A DNA stretch of 64,000 bases from Microbacterium telephonicum (GTDB taxonomy: Bacteria > Actinomycetota > Actinomycetes > Actinomycetales > Microbacteriaceae), in assembly GCF_003651225.1 (NCBI RefSeq), contig NZ_RCDB01000001.1:930001-994000 (forward strand), read 5' to 3'. The notes under the pieces were generated by a model. The model made no database searches. It saw only the letters and a list, made by a program, of their open reading frames with translations, and was not told the origin of the DNA. Shown here one piece after another: positions 52,290-61,410 of this stretch; position 1 is the first letter of the stretch, and every line of letters begins with the position of its first letter. The position numbers were made by a program, and so were the translations under genes.

Positions 52290-53806
52290 CCGACACCACC
52301 TCCCACCCGAGCACCGACGAGTCACCGGTCGACCCGGTCGACCGGGTGCTCGCGCGCGCCGAGGCGCGGTCCGGGGCGCACGTGTTCGGCGCCGCGCAGG
52401 CGTTGCAGGACGAGGCGACCGTCTCGTACGGCGACACCGACGGCGACCAGTGGGACCGTGAGGAGCGCGCCGCACTGCGCCGCGTACCGGGCCTGTCCAC
52501 CGAGCTCGAAGACGTCACCGAGGTCGAGTACCGGCAGCTGCGCCTGGAGAACGTCGTGCTCGTGGGTGTCTACCCGCAGGGGTCGCAGGAGGATGCCGAG
52601 AACTCGCTGCGCGAGCTCGCCGCCCTGTCCGAGACGGCCGGCGCCGTCGTGCTCGACGGTGTGCTGCAGCGTCGTCCGCACCCCGACCCGGCGACCTACA
52701 TCGGTCGCGGCAAAGCCGACGAACTGCGCGACCTGGTCGCCGCCGTCGGCGCCGACACGGTGATCGCCGACACCGAGCTCGCCTCCAGCCAGCGCCGCGC
52801 GCTCGAAGACGTCGTCAAGGTGAAGGTCATCGACCGCACCACCGTCATCCTCGACATCTTCTCCCAGCACGCCAAGAGCCGCGAGGGCAAGGCGCAGGTC
52901 GAACTCGCCCAGCTCGAATACCTGCTGCCGCGCCTGCGCGGCTGGGGTGAGTCGATGAGCCGTCAGGCCGGTGGCCAGGTCGGCGCGGGCGGTGCGGGCA
53001 TGGGCTCGCGCGGACCCGGTGAGACGAAGATCGAGCTCGACCGTCGCCGCATCCGCACCCGCATGGCGATGCTGCGCCGGCAGATCCGCGACTTCGCCCC
53101 GGCGCGCGAGGCGAAGCGCGCCGAGCGCAAGCGCAACACGATCCCGGCCGTCGCGATCGCCGGTTACACCAACGCTGGCAAGTCGAGCCTGCTCAACCGG
53201 CTCACCCGCGCCGGCGTGCTCGTGGAGAACGCCCTGTTCGCCACGCTCGACACCTCGGTGCGCCGCACCGAGACGACCGACGGGCGCGTCTACACGCTCA
53301 CCGACACCGTCGGCTTCGTCCGCAATCTGCCGCATCAGCTCGTCGAGGCGTTCCGCTCTACGCTCGAGGAGGTGGCCGACGCCGACGTCATCGTGCACGT
53401 CGTCGACGGCTCCCACCCCGACCCGGCGGCGCAGTTGGCGACCGTCCGCGACGTGATCGGCGATGTGGGCGCGCGCGAGATCCCCGAGATCGTGGTGTTC
53501 AACAAGGCCGACCTGCTCGACGACGACACGCGGCTCGTGCTGCGAGGACTCGCGCCGCAGGCGCAGTTCGTGTCGTCGCGCACCGGCGAGGGCATCGACG
53601 AGCTGCGCGAGGTCATCGAGCAGACGCTGCCGCTCCCGGCCGTCGAGATCCGTGCCGTCGTGCCCTACGACCGCGGCGACCTGGTCTCGGCGGTGCACGA
53701 GCACGGCATCATCCTGAGTCAGGAGCACGGCGCCGACGGCACGGTGCTGCACGCGCACGTCCCGGCCGTGCTCGCCGGTCGCCTGGGCCCCTTCGCCCTC
53801 GCCTGA
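52286..53806 (+). CDS. hflX: GTPase HflX
   Basis: Ribosome-associated GTPase of 506 aa that rescues or splits stalled ribosomes under heat or antibiotic stress. The N-terminal HflX domain includes ENVVLVGVYPQGSQEDAEN, DTVIADTELASSQRRAL and GSRGPGETKIELDRRRIRTR. The G domain has G1 AIAGYTNAGKSSLLNRL (about residue 291), G3 TDTVGFVRNLPHQL, and G4 VVFNKADLL. The first 80 residues are variable. RBS AGGAAGG; translation probably coupled to a small upstream ORF. Confidence 0.95.
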   Translation: MTDTTSHPSTDESPVDPVDRVLARAEARSGAHVFGAAQALQDEATVSYGDTDGDQWDREERAALRRVPGLSTELEDVTEVEYRQLRLENVVLVGVYPQGSQEDAENSLRELAALSETAGAVVLDGVLQRRPHPDPATYIGRGKADELRDLVAAVGADTVIADTELASSQRRALEDVVKVKVIDRTTVILDIFSQHAKSREGKAQVELAQLEYLLPRLRGWGESMSRQAGGQVGAGGAGMGSRGPGETKIELDRRRIRTRMAMLRRQIRDFAPAREAKRAERKRNTIPAVAIAGYTNAGKSSLLNRLTRAGVLVENALFATLDTSVRRTETTDGRVYTLTDTVGFVRNLPHQLVEAFRSTLEEVADADVIVHVVDGSHPDPAAQLATVRDVIGDVGAREIPEIVVFNKADLLDDDTRLVLRGLAPQAQFVSSRTGEGIDELREVIEQTLPLPAVEIRAVVPYDRGDLVSAVHEHGIILSQEHGADGTVLHAHVPAVLAGRLGPFALA

Positions 53807-53852
53807 CCGCGCCCCGTGCAGGCGGCCGGCGACGGTGCCGCGGGCGAGTCGC

Positions 53853-55742
53853 TCAGTCCAGGGGCACCGGAGCCACGCCCGGCGTCGGGAAGCCGAAGAC
53901 CTGACCGAGGAAGGCGAGCTCGCTCTCCAGGGCGTGGACGATCGTCTCGGTGCGGCGGAACCCGTGCCCCTCGCCTTCGTACAGCACGTACGCGTGCGGC
54001 ACGCCACGGGCGGCGAGGGCGTCGCGCAGCGCTTCGGACTGCGAGGGCGGCACGACCGCGTCGTCGGCACCCTGCTGGATCAGCAGCGGCGTACGCAGCC
54101 GTTCCGGCCTCGTCAGCGGTGACCGCTCGAGGTACACGACTTCGGCCTCCGGCAGCGGTCCGACGAGTCCGTCGAGGTACCGCGCCTCGAAGTCGTGTGT
54201 GTCGGCCGCGAGGGCCCGCAGGTCGGCGACGCCGTAACGCGAGATCCCCGCGCCGAACACGTCGGTGTCCACGAGCGCGCACAGCACCGTCCAGCCGCCC
54301 GCCGACCCGCCCTCGATCGCGATGCGCTCCGGGTCGGCTAGCCCGGCGGCGGCGAGACCGGATGCGGCCGCGGCGACGTCGAGCACGTCCACGACACCCC
54401 ACTGTCCCTTCAGCCGCTCCCGGTAGGCGCGTCCGTAGCCGGTGGAGCCGCCGTAGTTCACATCGAGCACGCCGATGCCGCGACTGGTGAAGTAGGCGAT
54501 CTTGCTGTCGGCGACGCCGCCGACGTGCGCGGTCGGGCCGCCGTGGACGAACACCAGGTACGGCGGCAGTTCGTCGTCGGGACCGGAATGGTCGGGGCTC
54601 GTGGGCGGGAAGTCGAACGCATGGACCGGGCCGAACGCCCCGTCGACCGTGAGGGCGCGCGCCTCCGGATACCACTGCGCATCCGCCGTGTCGGCCCCGC
54701 CCGCGACGGGGACGGTGTCTTCGCCGGGCGTGACGAGCCAGATTCCGCTTCCCCCGGGTGCCGCGCCCGACACGAGCAGGCGCTCGCCGTCGGTGGCCTC
54801 GACGAGCAGCCGCGCGGTGGGCGGCACCGGCAGGGCCGACGACGATCCGTCGGGCTCGATGAGCTCGAGACGGTCGGCGCCGTCCGTGCGCACGGCTGCG
54901 ATGCGTCCGTTCGCGAGCGGCGCGTACCAGCGCGGACCGAGCACCCAGAGCGCCCCGCCGGTGTCGGCGTCGGCGGGGGAGACGGCGTCATGGTGCAGGT
55001 CGTCGCCCACCTGCAGGCGGAAGAGGTTCCAGCGTCCGTCGGGGTCGTCGGCGTAGAGCAGCGCCTCGGCGTCCAGCCACTCCGGCTGCAGTGCGGCGGT
55101 GCGCCCGCTCGTGGCCGCCGTCCACCGGGCGACGGTGCCGCCCTCGATCCGACCGACGCGCAATTCGGTGCGGTCCCACGGCATGTCGGGGTGGTTCCAC
55201 GCCACCCACGCCAGGTGCGAACCGTCGGGCGAGAGCGCCGGCTGCGCCAGGAAGGTGCTGCCGGCGACGAGCTCGCGCGCCCCGTCGTCGTCGATGGAGA
55301 CGATCGCGCGCCGCGGCACGCGCCCGTCGCCGTGGTGCTCAGAGATCGCGAGCAGCACGCCGTGCTGCCAGCGCAGCCCGCCGTAGCGCGTCGCGCCGTC
55401 GGCCGGGGTCAGCGCTCGCGGCTGCCCACCCGGGGTCAGCATCCACACGCGCTGGTCGGTCTTCTCGACGAAGAACAGGCGGCCGTCCTCGGTGGCCGCC
55501 CAACTGCCGCCGCCGTACTCGTGCACCTGAGAGCGGGCGTTCCACGGCGACGGCAGCACCGCGTCGGAAGAGCCGTCCGGGCGGCGACGCAGCACCGCGG
55601 TGCGCCCGCCTTCGTCCGGGATCGACTGCCCCCACCAGATCTCGTCTCCGACGAAGGCGGCGCCCTCGAATCGGGGAGAAGCGGAGGCCGCCCAGGCGGC
55701 GGACAGCGGCGACGGCCAGGAGCCGTAGGGGAGCGGGGCCAT
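53853..55742 (-). CDS. S9 family prolyl oligopeptidase
   Basis: Serine peptidase of 629 aa. The N-terminal beta-propeller runs to about residue 370, with blades such as ARSQVHEYGGGSWAATEDGR and LSPDGSHLAWVAWNHPDMPW. The C-terminal alpha/beta hydrolase has the oxyanion strand YLVFVHGGPTAHV, the nucleophile in IEGGSAGGWTVLC (about residue 458), Asp in IQQGADDAVVPP and His in YEGEGHGFRRTE. No signal peptide, so probably a cytoplasmic peptidase for short peptides. A TAGCGT box six bases before ATG on the minus strand suggests leaderless expression. Confidence 0.92.
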   Translation of the reverse strand: MAPLPYGSWPSPLSAAWAASASPRFEGAAFVGDEIWWGQSIPDEGGRTAVLRRRPDGSSDAVLPSPWNARSQVHEYGGGSWAATEDGRLFFVEKTDQRVWMLTPGGQPRALTPADGATRYGGLRWQHGVLLAISEHHGDGRVPRRAIVSIDDDGARELVAGSTFLAQPALSPDGSHLAWVAWNHPDMPWDRTELRVGRIEGGTVARWTAATSGRTAALQPEWLDAEALLYADDPDGRWNLFRLQVGDDLHHDAVSPADADTGGALWVLGPRWYAPLANGRIAAVRTDGADRLELIEPDGSSSALPVPPTARLLVEATDGERLLVSGAAPGGSGIWLVTPGEDTVPVAGGADTADAQWYPEARALTVDGAFGPVHAFDFPPTSPDHSGPDDELPPYLVFVHGGPTAHVGGVADSKIAYFTSRGIGVLDVNYGGSTGYGRAYRERLKGQWGVVDVLDVAAAASGLAAAGLADPERIAIEGGSAGGWTVLCALVDTDVFGAGISRYGVADLRALAADTHDFEARYLDGLVGPLPEAEVVYLERSPLTRPERLRTPLLIQQGADDAVVPPSQSEALRDALAARGVPHAYVLYEGEGHGFRRTETIVHALESELAFLGQVFGFPTPGVAPVPLD

Positions 55743-55794
55743 GCCCCCACGCTATCGGCCGCACCGTCCGCGGCGCCGACCGTGCGGAGTGTCG

Positions 55795-56745
55795 TCAGCC
55801 GAGCACTTCGACGCCGAAGCCGGCGACGACGGCACGCACCTCGGCGAGGTAGCGCTGCGCCTGGTCGGTCAGCGGGATCGCCGCATGGCCGATCCAGCCG
55901 ATCTCGATGCGATCGTCGACGTCGAGCGGGATGGCGACGATCTCGGGGTCGAGCTGGTCGCTGATGATCCCCGTCGAGATCGTGTAGCCGTCGAGCCCGA
56001 TCATCAGGTTGAAGATCGTCGCACGGTCGGAGACGCGGATCTCCCGCGCGCTCGACAGCGTCGAGAGGATCTCCTCCGAGAAGTAGAACGAGTTGTTCGT
56101 CCCCTGGTCGAAGGTGAGCCGGGGCAGGCCCACCAGATCGGCGAGCGTGGCCCTGCCCCGCGCGGCGAGCGGGTTGCGGCGAGAGATGAAGATGTGGGGT
56201 GCGGCGGCGAAGAGCGGGTGGAACACCAGCCCGCAGTCGCGCAGCAGGCGATCGATGACGTTGCGGTTGAAGTCGTTGCGGTACAGGATGCCGAGCTCGC
56301 TGCGGAGGGTGCGGACATCCTCGATGATGTCCCACGTGCGTGACTCGCGCAGCGCGAATTCGTACTCGTCGGCACCGCTGGCCTTGACCATCCGCACGAA
56401 GGCGTCGACGGCGAACGAGTAGTGCTGCGTCGACACGCCGAGCAGGCGACGCGACGGCGGGCGTCCCAGATAGCGCTGCTCGAGCAGCTCGACCTGCTCG
56501 ACCACCTGTCGCGCGTAGCCGAGGAACTCCGCTCCCTCGTCGGTGAGGCCGACGCCCCGAGCGGACCGGGTCAGCAGCACGCGACCCACGCGGGCCTCGA
56601 GGTCCTTCATCGCGGCCGACATGGTCGGCTGCGCGACGTACAGCACATCTGCCGCGGCGGAGATCGAGCCCTCCGCGGCGACCTCGATGAAGTACCGCAG
56701 GTGCTGCAGTGTCACGCCGCTCGACCGTCGGGATGCCTGGGTCAT
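55795..56745 (-). CDS. LysR family transcriptional regulator
   Basis: Regulator of 316 aa. The winged HTH is at residues 12-70: LQHLRYFIEVAAEGSISAAA, LYVAQPTMSAAMKDLEARVG, TRSARGVGLTDEGAEFLGYA. The effector domain follows (about 95-310). It is divergent from the mesX-mesD-flavin reductase operon with a 121-bp gap, so it most likely controls that operon and itself, perhaps sensing a sulfur amino acid precursor as MetR and CysB do. A TATAGT -10 box on the minus strand is eight bases before the ATG. Confidence 0.88.
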   Translation of the reverse strand: MTQASRRSSGVTLQHLRYFIEVAAEGSISAAADVLYVAQPTMSAAMKDLEARVGRVLLTRSARGVGLTDEGAEFLGYARQVVEQVELLEQRYLGRPPSRRLLGVSTQHYSFAVDAFVRMVKASGADEYEFALRESRTWDIIEDVRTLRSELGILYRNDFNRNVIDRLLRDCGLVFHPLFAAAPHIFISRRNPLAARGRATLADLVGLPRLTFDQGTNNSFYFSEEILSTLSSAREIRVSDRATIFNLMIGLDGYTISTGIISDQLDPEIVAIPLDVDDRIEIGWIGHAAIPLTDQAQRYLAEVRAVVAGFGVEVLG

Positions 56746-56752
56746 AGGAGAC

Positions 56753-56772
56753 GACTATATGACCGAATAGTC
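56753..56772. promoter_or_regulatory. probable LysR operator
   Basis: GACTAT (56753-56758) and ATAGTC (56767-56772) are an inverted repeat with an 8-base spacer. The left arm overlaps the -10 box of the LysR gene (TATAGT on the minus strand, 56754-56759), which fits autorepression. A likely mesX -10 (TAGAGA) lies at about 56810. Confidence 0.55.
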
Positions 56773-56866
56773 ACGGTTGGTTACCCGATATCTGCGTGAG
56801 GTTGCACGATAGAGAGATCCCTCCCCGCGCGGCCGGACGGCCGCTCCTCCCGACGATTGGCCAGCC

Positions 56867-57859
56867 ATGGCGGACGACTTCACGTTCAGCATCACCACGA
56901 CCCGCTTCGACGAGGACTACGCGCCGTCGGAGGACTCGCGGATCACGACGAACTTCGCCAACCTGGCCCGCGGCGAGCACCGCCGCGAGAACCTGCGCAA
57001 CACCCTGACGATGATCGACCGCCGATTCAACGACCTCGTGCGCGAGGAAAACGCCGACGGCGACCGCTACACGGTCGAACTCGAGATCGTCTCGGTACAG
57101 CTGGAGTTCGCCGCGGCGGGCGTGGACCGGCGGTTCCCCCTCATCGAGGTGCTCGACGTCCACCTGCTCGACCGGCTCACGGGCCGGCGCACGCACGGGA
57201 TCGTCGGGAACAACTTCTCCTCGTACGTCCGCGACTACGACTTCAGCGTGCTGCTGCCCGCCGCGAACCCGGGCGGCGGAGCCCCGGTGATCCCGAGCGA
57301 CTTCGGCGAGCTGCACGGCAAGCTGTTCCAGCGCTTCCTCGAGTCGACGACCTACCGGGAGCGCTTCCCCCAGTCGCCGGTCATCTGCATCAGCGTCTCG
57401 ACGAGCAAGGTCTACCGGCGATCCGACTACCGGCATCCGGTCCTCGGCGTCGAATACGAGCAGGACGCGTACTCGCTCACCGACGAGTACTTCGCGCGGA
57501 TGGGACTGCAGGTGCGCTACTTCATGCCGCCGGGGAGTGTCGCGCCGCTCGCGTTCTACTTCCGCGGCGATCTGACGGCCGACTACACCGACCTGCAGCT
57601 GGCCGGCACGATCAGCACGATGGAGGCGTTCCAGAAGATCTACCGCCCCGAGATCTACAACGCCAACTCCGCCGCGCCGGCCGTCTACCGGCCGAGCCTC
57701 GGCGCGCAGGACTTTTCCCGCACCCGGATCGACTACGACCGCGACGAGCGCAGCCGCCTCGCCCTCACGCAGGGCCGGTACACGCAGGAGCACTTCATCG
57801 AGCCCCACCGCGACGTCCTGGAACGCTGGGCGGCCGACTACCGGGTACCCGTCGCATGA
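56867..57859 (+). CDS. mesX: MesX (DUF1852), partner of oxygen-dependent methionine synthase
   Basis: Protein of 330 aa matching DUF1852: it starts DDFTFSITTTRFDEDYAPSE, then NFANLARGEHRRENLRNTL, FSSYVRDYDFSVLLPAANPG, STSKVYRRSDYRHPVLGVEY and NANSAAPAVYRPSLGAQDFS. DUF1852 proteins (MesX) are needed for MesD-type methionine synthases, which work without folate and need oxygen. No signal peptide. The stop overlaps an ATG of the next frame (ATGA), and the three genes form one operon. The chemistry done by MesX itself is not settled. Confidence 0.88.
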   Translation: MADDFTFSITTTRFDEDYAPSEDSRITTNFANLARGEHRRENLRNTLTMIDRRFNDLVREENADGDRYTVELEIVSVQLEFAAAGVDRRFPLIEVLDVHLLDRLTGRRTHGIVGNNFSSYVRDYDFSVLLPAANPGGGAPVIPSDFGELHGKLFQRFLESTTYRERFPQSPVICISVSTSKVYRRSDYRHPVLGVEYEQDAYSLTDEYFARMGLQVRYFMPPGSVAPLAFYFRGDLTADYTDLQLAGTISTMEAFQKIYRPEIYNANSAAPAVYRPSLGAQDFSRTRIDYDRDERSRLALTQGRYTQEHFIEPHRDVLERWAADYRVPVA

Positions 57860-57879
57860 CCAGCGGAGGATCATCGATC

Positions 57880-58926
57880 ATGCACACGCTTCTTCCGACC
57901 ACGATCGTCGGCAGCCTGCCCAAACCCTCCTGGCTCGCACAGCCTGAGGTCCTGTGGTCGCCGTGGGCGCTGGAGGGCGACGCCCTGCGCGAAGGCAAGC
58001 AGGATGCGCTGCGCCTCGCCGTCCAGGATCAGACCCGCCGCGGCATCGACATCGTGAGCGACGGCGAGCAGACCCGTCAGCATTTCGTCACGACGTTCAT
58101 CGAGCACCTCAGCGGCGTCGACTTCGAAAAGCGCGAAACCGTCCGCATCCGCGACCGCTACGACGCGAGCGTCCCGACCGTCGTCGGCGAGGTGCGCCGG
58201 GAGCGCCCCGTGTTCGTCGACGACGCGATCGCCCTGCGCGAGAGCACCGACCGCCCGATCAAGTGGGCGCTGCCCGGGCCCATGACGATGGTCGACACCC
58301 TCTACGACGCCCACTACAAGAGCCGCGAGAAGCTGGCGTGGGAGTTCGCGAAGATCCTGAACGAAGAGGCGCGCGAGCTCGAGGCGGCGGGCGTGGACGT
58401 CATCCAGTTCGACGAGCCGTCGTTCAACGTGTTCTTCGACGAGGTCAAGGACTGGGGGGTCGCCGCCCTGGAGCGCGCGACGGAGGGCCTGCACGCTCAG
58501 ACCGCGGTGCACATCTGCTACGGCTACGGCATCAAGGCGAACACGGACTGGAAGGCGACGCTGGGATCCCAGTGGCGGCAGTACGAGGAGTCCTTCCCCC
58601 TGCTGCAGCGCTCCAGCCTCGACATCATCTCGCTCGAATGCCAGAACTCGCATGTGCCGATGGAGCTCATCGAGCTCGTCCGCGGCAAGAAGGTGATGCT
58701 CGGCGCGATCGACGTCGCGAACGAGCAGGTCGAGACCCCCGATGAGGTGGCCGACACGCTGCGCCGCGCGCTGTCCTACGTCGACGCCGAGAACCTCATC
58801 CCGAGCACGAACTGCGGCCTGGCGCCCTTCCCGCGCGCGATCGCGCAGCGGAAGCTGAGCGCACTCAGCGCGGGGGCGGCCATCGTCCGGGGCGAGATCG
58901 CGCAGACCGCGCAGGTCGCCTCGTGA
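57880..58926 (+). CDS. mesD: MesD, folate-independent methionine synthase (core MetE domain)
   Basis: Protein of 348 aa that has only the catalytic C-terminal barrel of cobalamin-independent methionine synthase: TTIVGSLPKPSWLAQPEVLW, GIDIVSDGEQTRQHFVTTF, WALPGPMTMVDTLYDAHY, VDVIQFDEPSFNVFF. The zinc ligands are in VHICYGYG (His, Cys) and STNCGLAPFPRAIAQRKL (Cys). The N-terminal folate-binding half of MetE is missing. ATG 57880 is preferred since GGAGG is ten bases upstream; ATG 57856, overlapping the mesX stop, is the alternative. Makes methionine from homocysteine with a methyl donor other than methyl-THF. Confidence 0.87.
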   Translation: MHTLLPTTIVGSLPKPSWLAQPEVLWSPWALEGDALREGKQDALRLAVQDQTRRGIDIVSDGEQTRQHFVTTFIEHLSGVDFEKRETVRIRDRYDASVPTVVGEVRRERPVFVDDAIALRESTDRPIKWALPGPMTMVDTLYDAHYKSREKLAWEFAKILNEEARELEAAGVDVIQFDEPSFNVFFDEVKDWGVAALERATEGLHAQTAVHICYGYGIKANTDWKATLGSQWRQYEESFPLLQRSSLDIISLECQNSHVPMELIELVRGKKVMLGAIDVANEQVETPDEVADTLRRALSYVDAENLIPSTNCGLAPFPRAIAQRKLSALSAGAAIVRGEIAQTAQVAS

Positions 58927-59501
58927 GCACGGCCGCCGCGCCGTCGCCGGACAACGCGCTGCGGATGCCCGAGCGCGGGTTCACGGCATCCCTCTCGCCG
59001 GCGGAGTTCAAGGCGCTGTTCCGGGGACACCCGGGTGGTGTCGCGGTCATCACGGCGGATGCCGGCGACGGTCCGGTCGCGCTGACGGCGACATCCGTGT
59101 CGTCGGTCAGCGCCGAACCCCCGCTCTTGATCTTCTCGATCTCCACCCTGTCGTCCTCGGCCGGCGTGCTCTCGCGCGCCGAGACCGTCGTCGTGCACCT
59201 GCTCGACGCGCACGACCTCGAACTGGCCAAGCTCGGCGCCACCAGCGGGATCGACCGGTTCGCGCAGGGGCGCGGGTGGTCGCGGCTGACGACCGGCGAG
59301 CCCGTGTACGACGACGTCCGCGCGTGGGTGCGCTGCGCCGTCATCGACCGTATGGATGCGGGGACCTCGACGGTCATCGCCGCGCACGCCCTGGAGTCGG
59401 GCTTCGGGCGCGACGTCGCGCCGGGCGAGGCGGGCGACGCGCTCGTCTACCACAACCGCGGCTGGCATCGCCTGAGCGATCAGTCCCGGATCGCCGACTG
59501 A
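58923..59501 (+). CDS. flavin reductase family protein
   Basis: FMN-binding split-barrel protein of 192 aa: GHPGGVAVITADAGDGPVAL, TATSVSSVSAEPPLLIFSI, RAETVVVHLLDAHDLELAK and VYDDVRAWVRCAVIDRMDAG. These proteins reduce FMN/FAD with NAD(P)H for partner monooxygenases. GTG 58923 overlaps the mesD stop (GTGA), so it is part of the operon. Since the MesD/MesX system depends on oxygen, supply of reduced flavin to MesX is an attractive but unproven role. Confidence 0.87.
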   Translation: MSTAAAPSPDNALRMPERGFTASLSPAEFKALFRGHPGGVAVITADAGDGPVALTATSVSSVSAEPPLLIFSISTLSSSAGVLSRAETVVVHLLDAHDLELAKLGATSGIDRFAQGRGWSRLTTGEPVYDDVRAWVRCAVIDRMDAGTSTVIAAHALESGFGRDVAPGEAGDALVYHNRGWHRLSDQSRIAD

Positions 59502-60445
59502 CCCGCCGTCTCCTCGACGACGACTTCCACCACGGCGATCGGCGTGGTCTCGTCCTCACGCACCTGCACGAGCTCGGAGAGCCACCATGCGACCAGGGCG
59601 ACGATCAGCACGAGGAACACCTCACCCGCGGTGAGTGGCCGCAGCGCGAGCCGCCAGATGATCGCGAGCGCCGCGATGGCCGCACGGACGACGCCGCGCT
59701 GCGCGGACATCCAGCGGCCGAAGCGGCCGGTATCGACGCCGCAGCCGGCGAGCGAGCGGCGCAGGCCGCTGTTGACCGACTCGACGCCGGCGCGTACGGC
59801 CACGGCGGGGCGTGAGGCGCCGTTCGTCCAGGCCAGCACGGCGATCACCGCGCCCAGGAGGGCGATGATCGCCGCGGTGTGCGCCATGCCCGCCGAGACC
59901 TGCTGATAGATCACCCCGAGCGCCGACGGTGAGAGGTCCGCCTGCGATGCGACCGTCCCCATGAGGCCGGCACCGATCGCGATGCCGATCGCGAGCGACC
60001 CGCCGCCGATCAGCAGCGGGACACCCGAGCCGAGCAGTGCCGTCGAGCGTCGCCGGGCGATGAGCACACCGAGCAGGAACAGGCCGAGCGAGACCAGCGG
60101 GAGCCAGTACCCGACGGCCGTCGCCACGGCGTACCCGGTGCGCACCAGGGCGAGGTTCTCGCCGGTGCCGAGGATGACCACACGGTCGATCTGCGGGATG
60201 AGTCCTGCGACGCCGTCGATGACGTCGGAGGTCAGCGCAGCGAAGTCGACGCGCGCCGCGATGGCGGCCATCGTCTCGTCGACGATCATGTCCTGCACGG
60301 CGGCGTCGGAGGCCAGCGGCGCGAGGGTGTCGACGAAGCTGGCCTCGTCGACGAGCTGCACACGCGCCCAGGCGGTGACGATCGAGATCGGCACGAGGAT
60401 CGCCCAACTGCGGGTGCACGCGACACCCTGCCGTCCGGGTGTCAC
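59480..60445 (-). CDS. multi-pass membrane protein, unknown
   Basis: Protein of about 321 aa. After one N-terminal helix (SWAILVPISIVTAWARVQL) comes a soluble stretch (DEASFVDTLAPLASDAAVQD, then TMAAIAARVDFAALTSDVID), then three or four helices (WLPLVSLGLFLLGVLIA, VPLLIGGGSLAIGIAIG, AIIALLGAVIAVLAW) and a late helix LVLIVALVAWWLSELV. Related actinobacterial proteins have a longer N-terminal helix. The start is uncertain: GTG 60445 is the first that does not run into lexA, 14 bp after it; GTG 60394 is possible. Its end overlaps the flavin reductase gene by 22 bp tail to tail. Function unknown. Confidence 0.65.
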   Translation of the reverse strand: MTPGRQGVACTRSWAILVPISIVTAWARVQLVDEASFVDTLAPLASDAAVQDMIVDETMAAIAARVDFAALTSDVIDGVAGLIPQIDRVVILGTGENLALVRTGYAVATAVGYWLPLVSLGLFLLGVLIARRRSTALLGSGVPLLIGGGSLAIGIAIGAGLMGTVASQADLSPSALGVIYQQVSAGMAHTAAIIALLGAVIAVLAWTNGASRPAVAVRAGVESVNSGLRRSLAGCGVDTGRFGRWMSAQRGVVRAAIAALAIIWRLALRPLTAGEVFLVLIVALVAWWLSELVQVREDETTPIAVVEVVVEETAGQSAIRD

Positions 60446-60459
60446 CCGCGCGGGGCGGC

Positions 60460-61140
60460 TCAGACGGCGCGCATCAGGGCGACGACTTTGCCCAGCACGA
60501 CCGCTTCGTCGCCGAGGATCGGCTCGAAGGCGCTGTTGCGCGGCAGGAGCCACGTGTGGCCGTCGCGTCGGCGGAAGGTCTTGACGGTCGCCTCGCCGTC
60601 GAGCATCGCCGCGACGATGTCGCCGTTGTCGGCCGTCGACTGCGAGCGGACGACGACCCAGTCGCCGTCGCAGATGGCGGCGTCGATCATCGACTCGCCC
60701 ACGACCTTGAGCATGAACAGTTCTCCCTTGCCCACGAGCTGGCGGGGGAGGGGGAAGATCTCCTCGACCTGCTGGTCTGCGGTGATGGGCACTCCCGCGG
60801 CGATGCGGCCGACGAGCGGGACGAGGGCGGCGTCGCCGATCGACGGAGCCGCGTCGGCGGGGTTCTCCGCCGCGGTGCCGGGGAGATCGATCAGCACCTC
60901 CATGGCCCGGGTCTTGCCCGCGTCGCGGCGGAGATAGCCGCTGAGCTCGAGCTGGTTGAGCTGATGGGTCACGCTAGAGAGCGACTTCAGGCCCACCGCA
61001 TCCCCGATCTCGCGCATGCTCGGCGGGTAGCCGTGACGCGCGATGGATCGCTGGATGACCTCGAGGATCGCCATCTGCTTGTCACTCAGGCTCTTGCGGC
61101 GGCGCGTCTGGGGTCTGTCGCTCTGGGGCTTCTCGCTCAT
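60460..61140 (-). CDS. lexA: LexA repressor
   Basis: SOS repressor of 226 aa. The N-terminal winged HTH is [40 protein letters not shown]. The self-cleavage site is Ala-Gly in [11 protein letters not shown] (about residue 116). The Ser-Lys dyad is in [19 protein letters not shown] (Ser) and [13 protein letters not shown] (Lys). All residues for RecA-stimulated autocleavage are present. RBS GAGGAG. It is divergent from a LysM gene with a shared LexA-type palindrome. Confidence 0.97.
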   Translation of the reverse strand: MSEKPQSDRPQTRRRKSLSDKQMAILEVIQRSIARHGYPPSMREIGDAVGLKSLSSVTHQLNQLELSGYLRRDAGKTRAMEVLIDLPGTAAENPADAAPSIGDAALVPLVGRIAAGVPITADQQVEEIFPLPRQLVGKGELFMLKVVGESMIDAAICDGDWVVVRSQSTADNGDIVAAMLDGEATVKTFRRRDGHTWLLPRNSAFEPILGDEAVVLGKVVALMRAV

Positions 61141-61297
61141 TCGGAACTCCTCGGTCGCGACCGTCTCCGCCGTCGCCGGCTTCGAATGTCGGAGGTGGGT
61201 GATGTGCTCTGGTCATCGAAACCGTATCCGCCATCCCGGACTCCACGCCGCACCTTCGCGCGTGTCGTCTTCGATCGGGTTCCGATTCCGAGACCAC

Positions 61298-61329
61298 TTG
61301 ACAGTTCGACTATATCGAAGATAGCTTCG
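61298..61329. promoter_or_regulatory. divergent lexA / LysM promoters with LexA box
   Basis: On the plus strand TTGACA (61298-61303) and TAGCTT (61322-61327), 18 bases apart, form the clearest sigma70-type promoter in the window. On the minus strand TATAGT (complement of 61309-61314) is the lexA -10. CGAAGATAGCTTCG (61316-61329), a palindromic SOS-like box, covers the plus -10 and lies upstream of the minus one. TTCGA...TCGAA (61305-61319) is a second overlapping inverted repeat. Confidence 0.7.
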
Positions 61330-61410
61330 GAAGAGAAGTTCGCATCCGGCCCCCCCGGCCGAGGGGCGGATGCGAACCTCTCCCCATCCGAGGCCACCGA
61401 GGAGGACACC

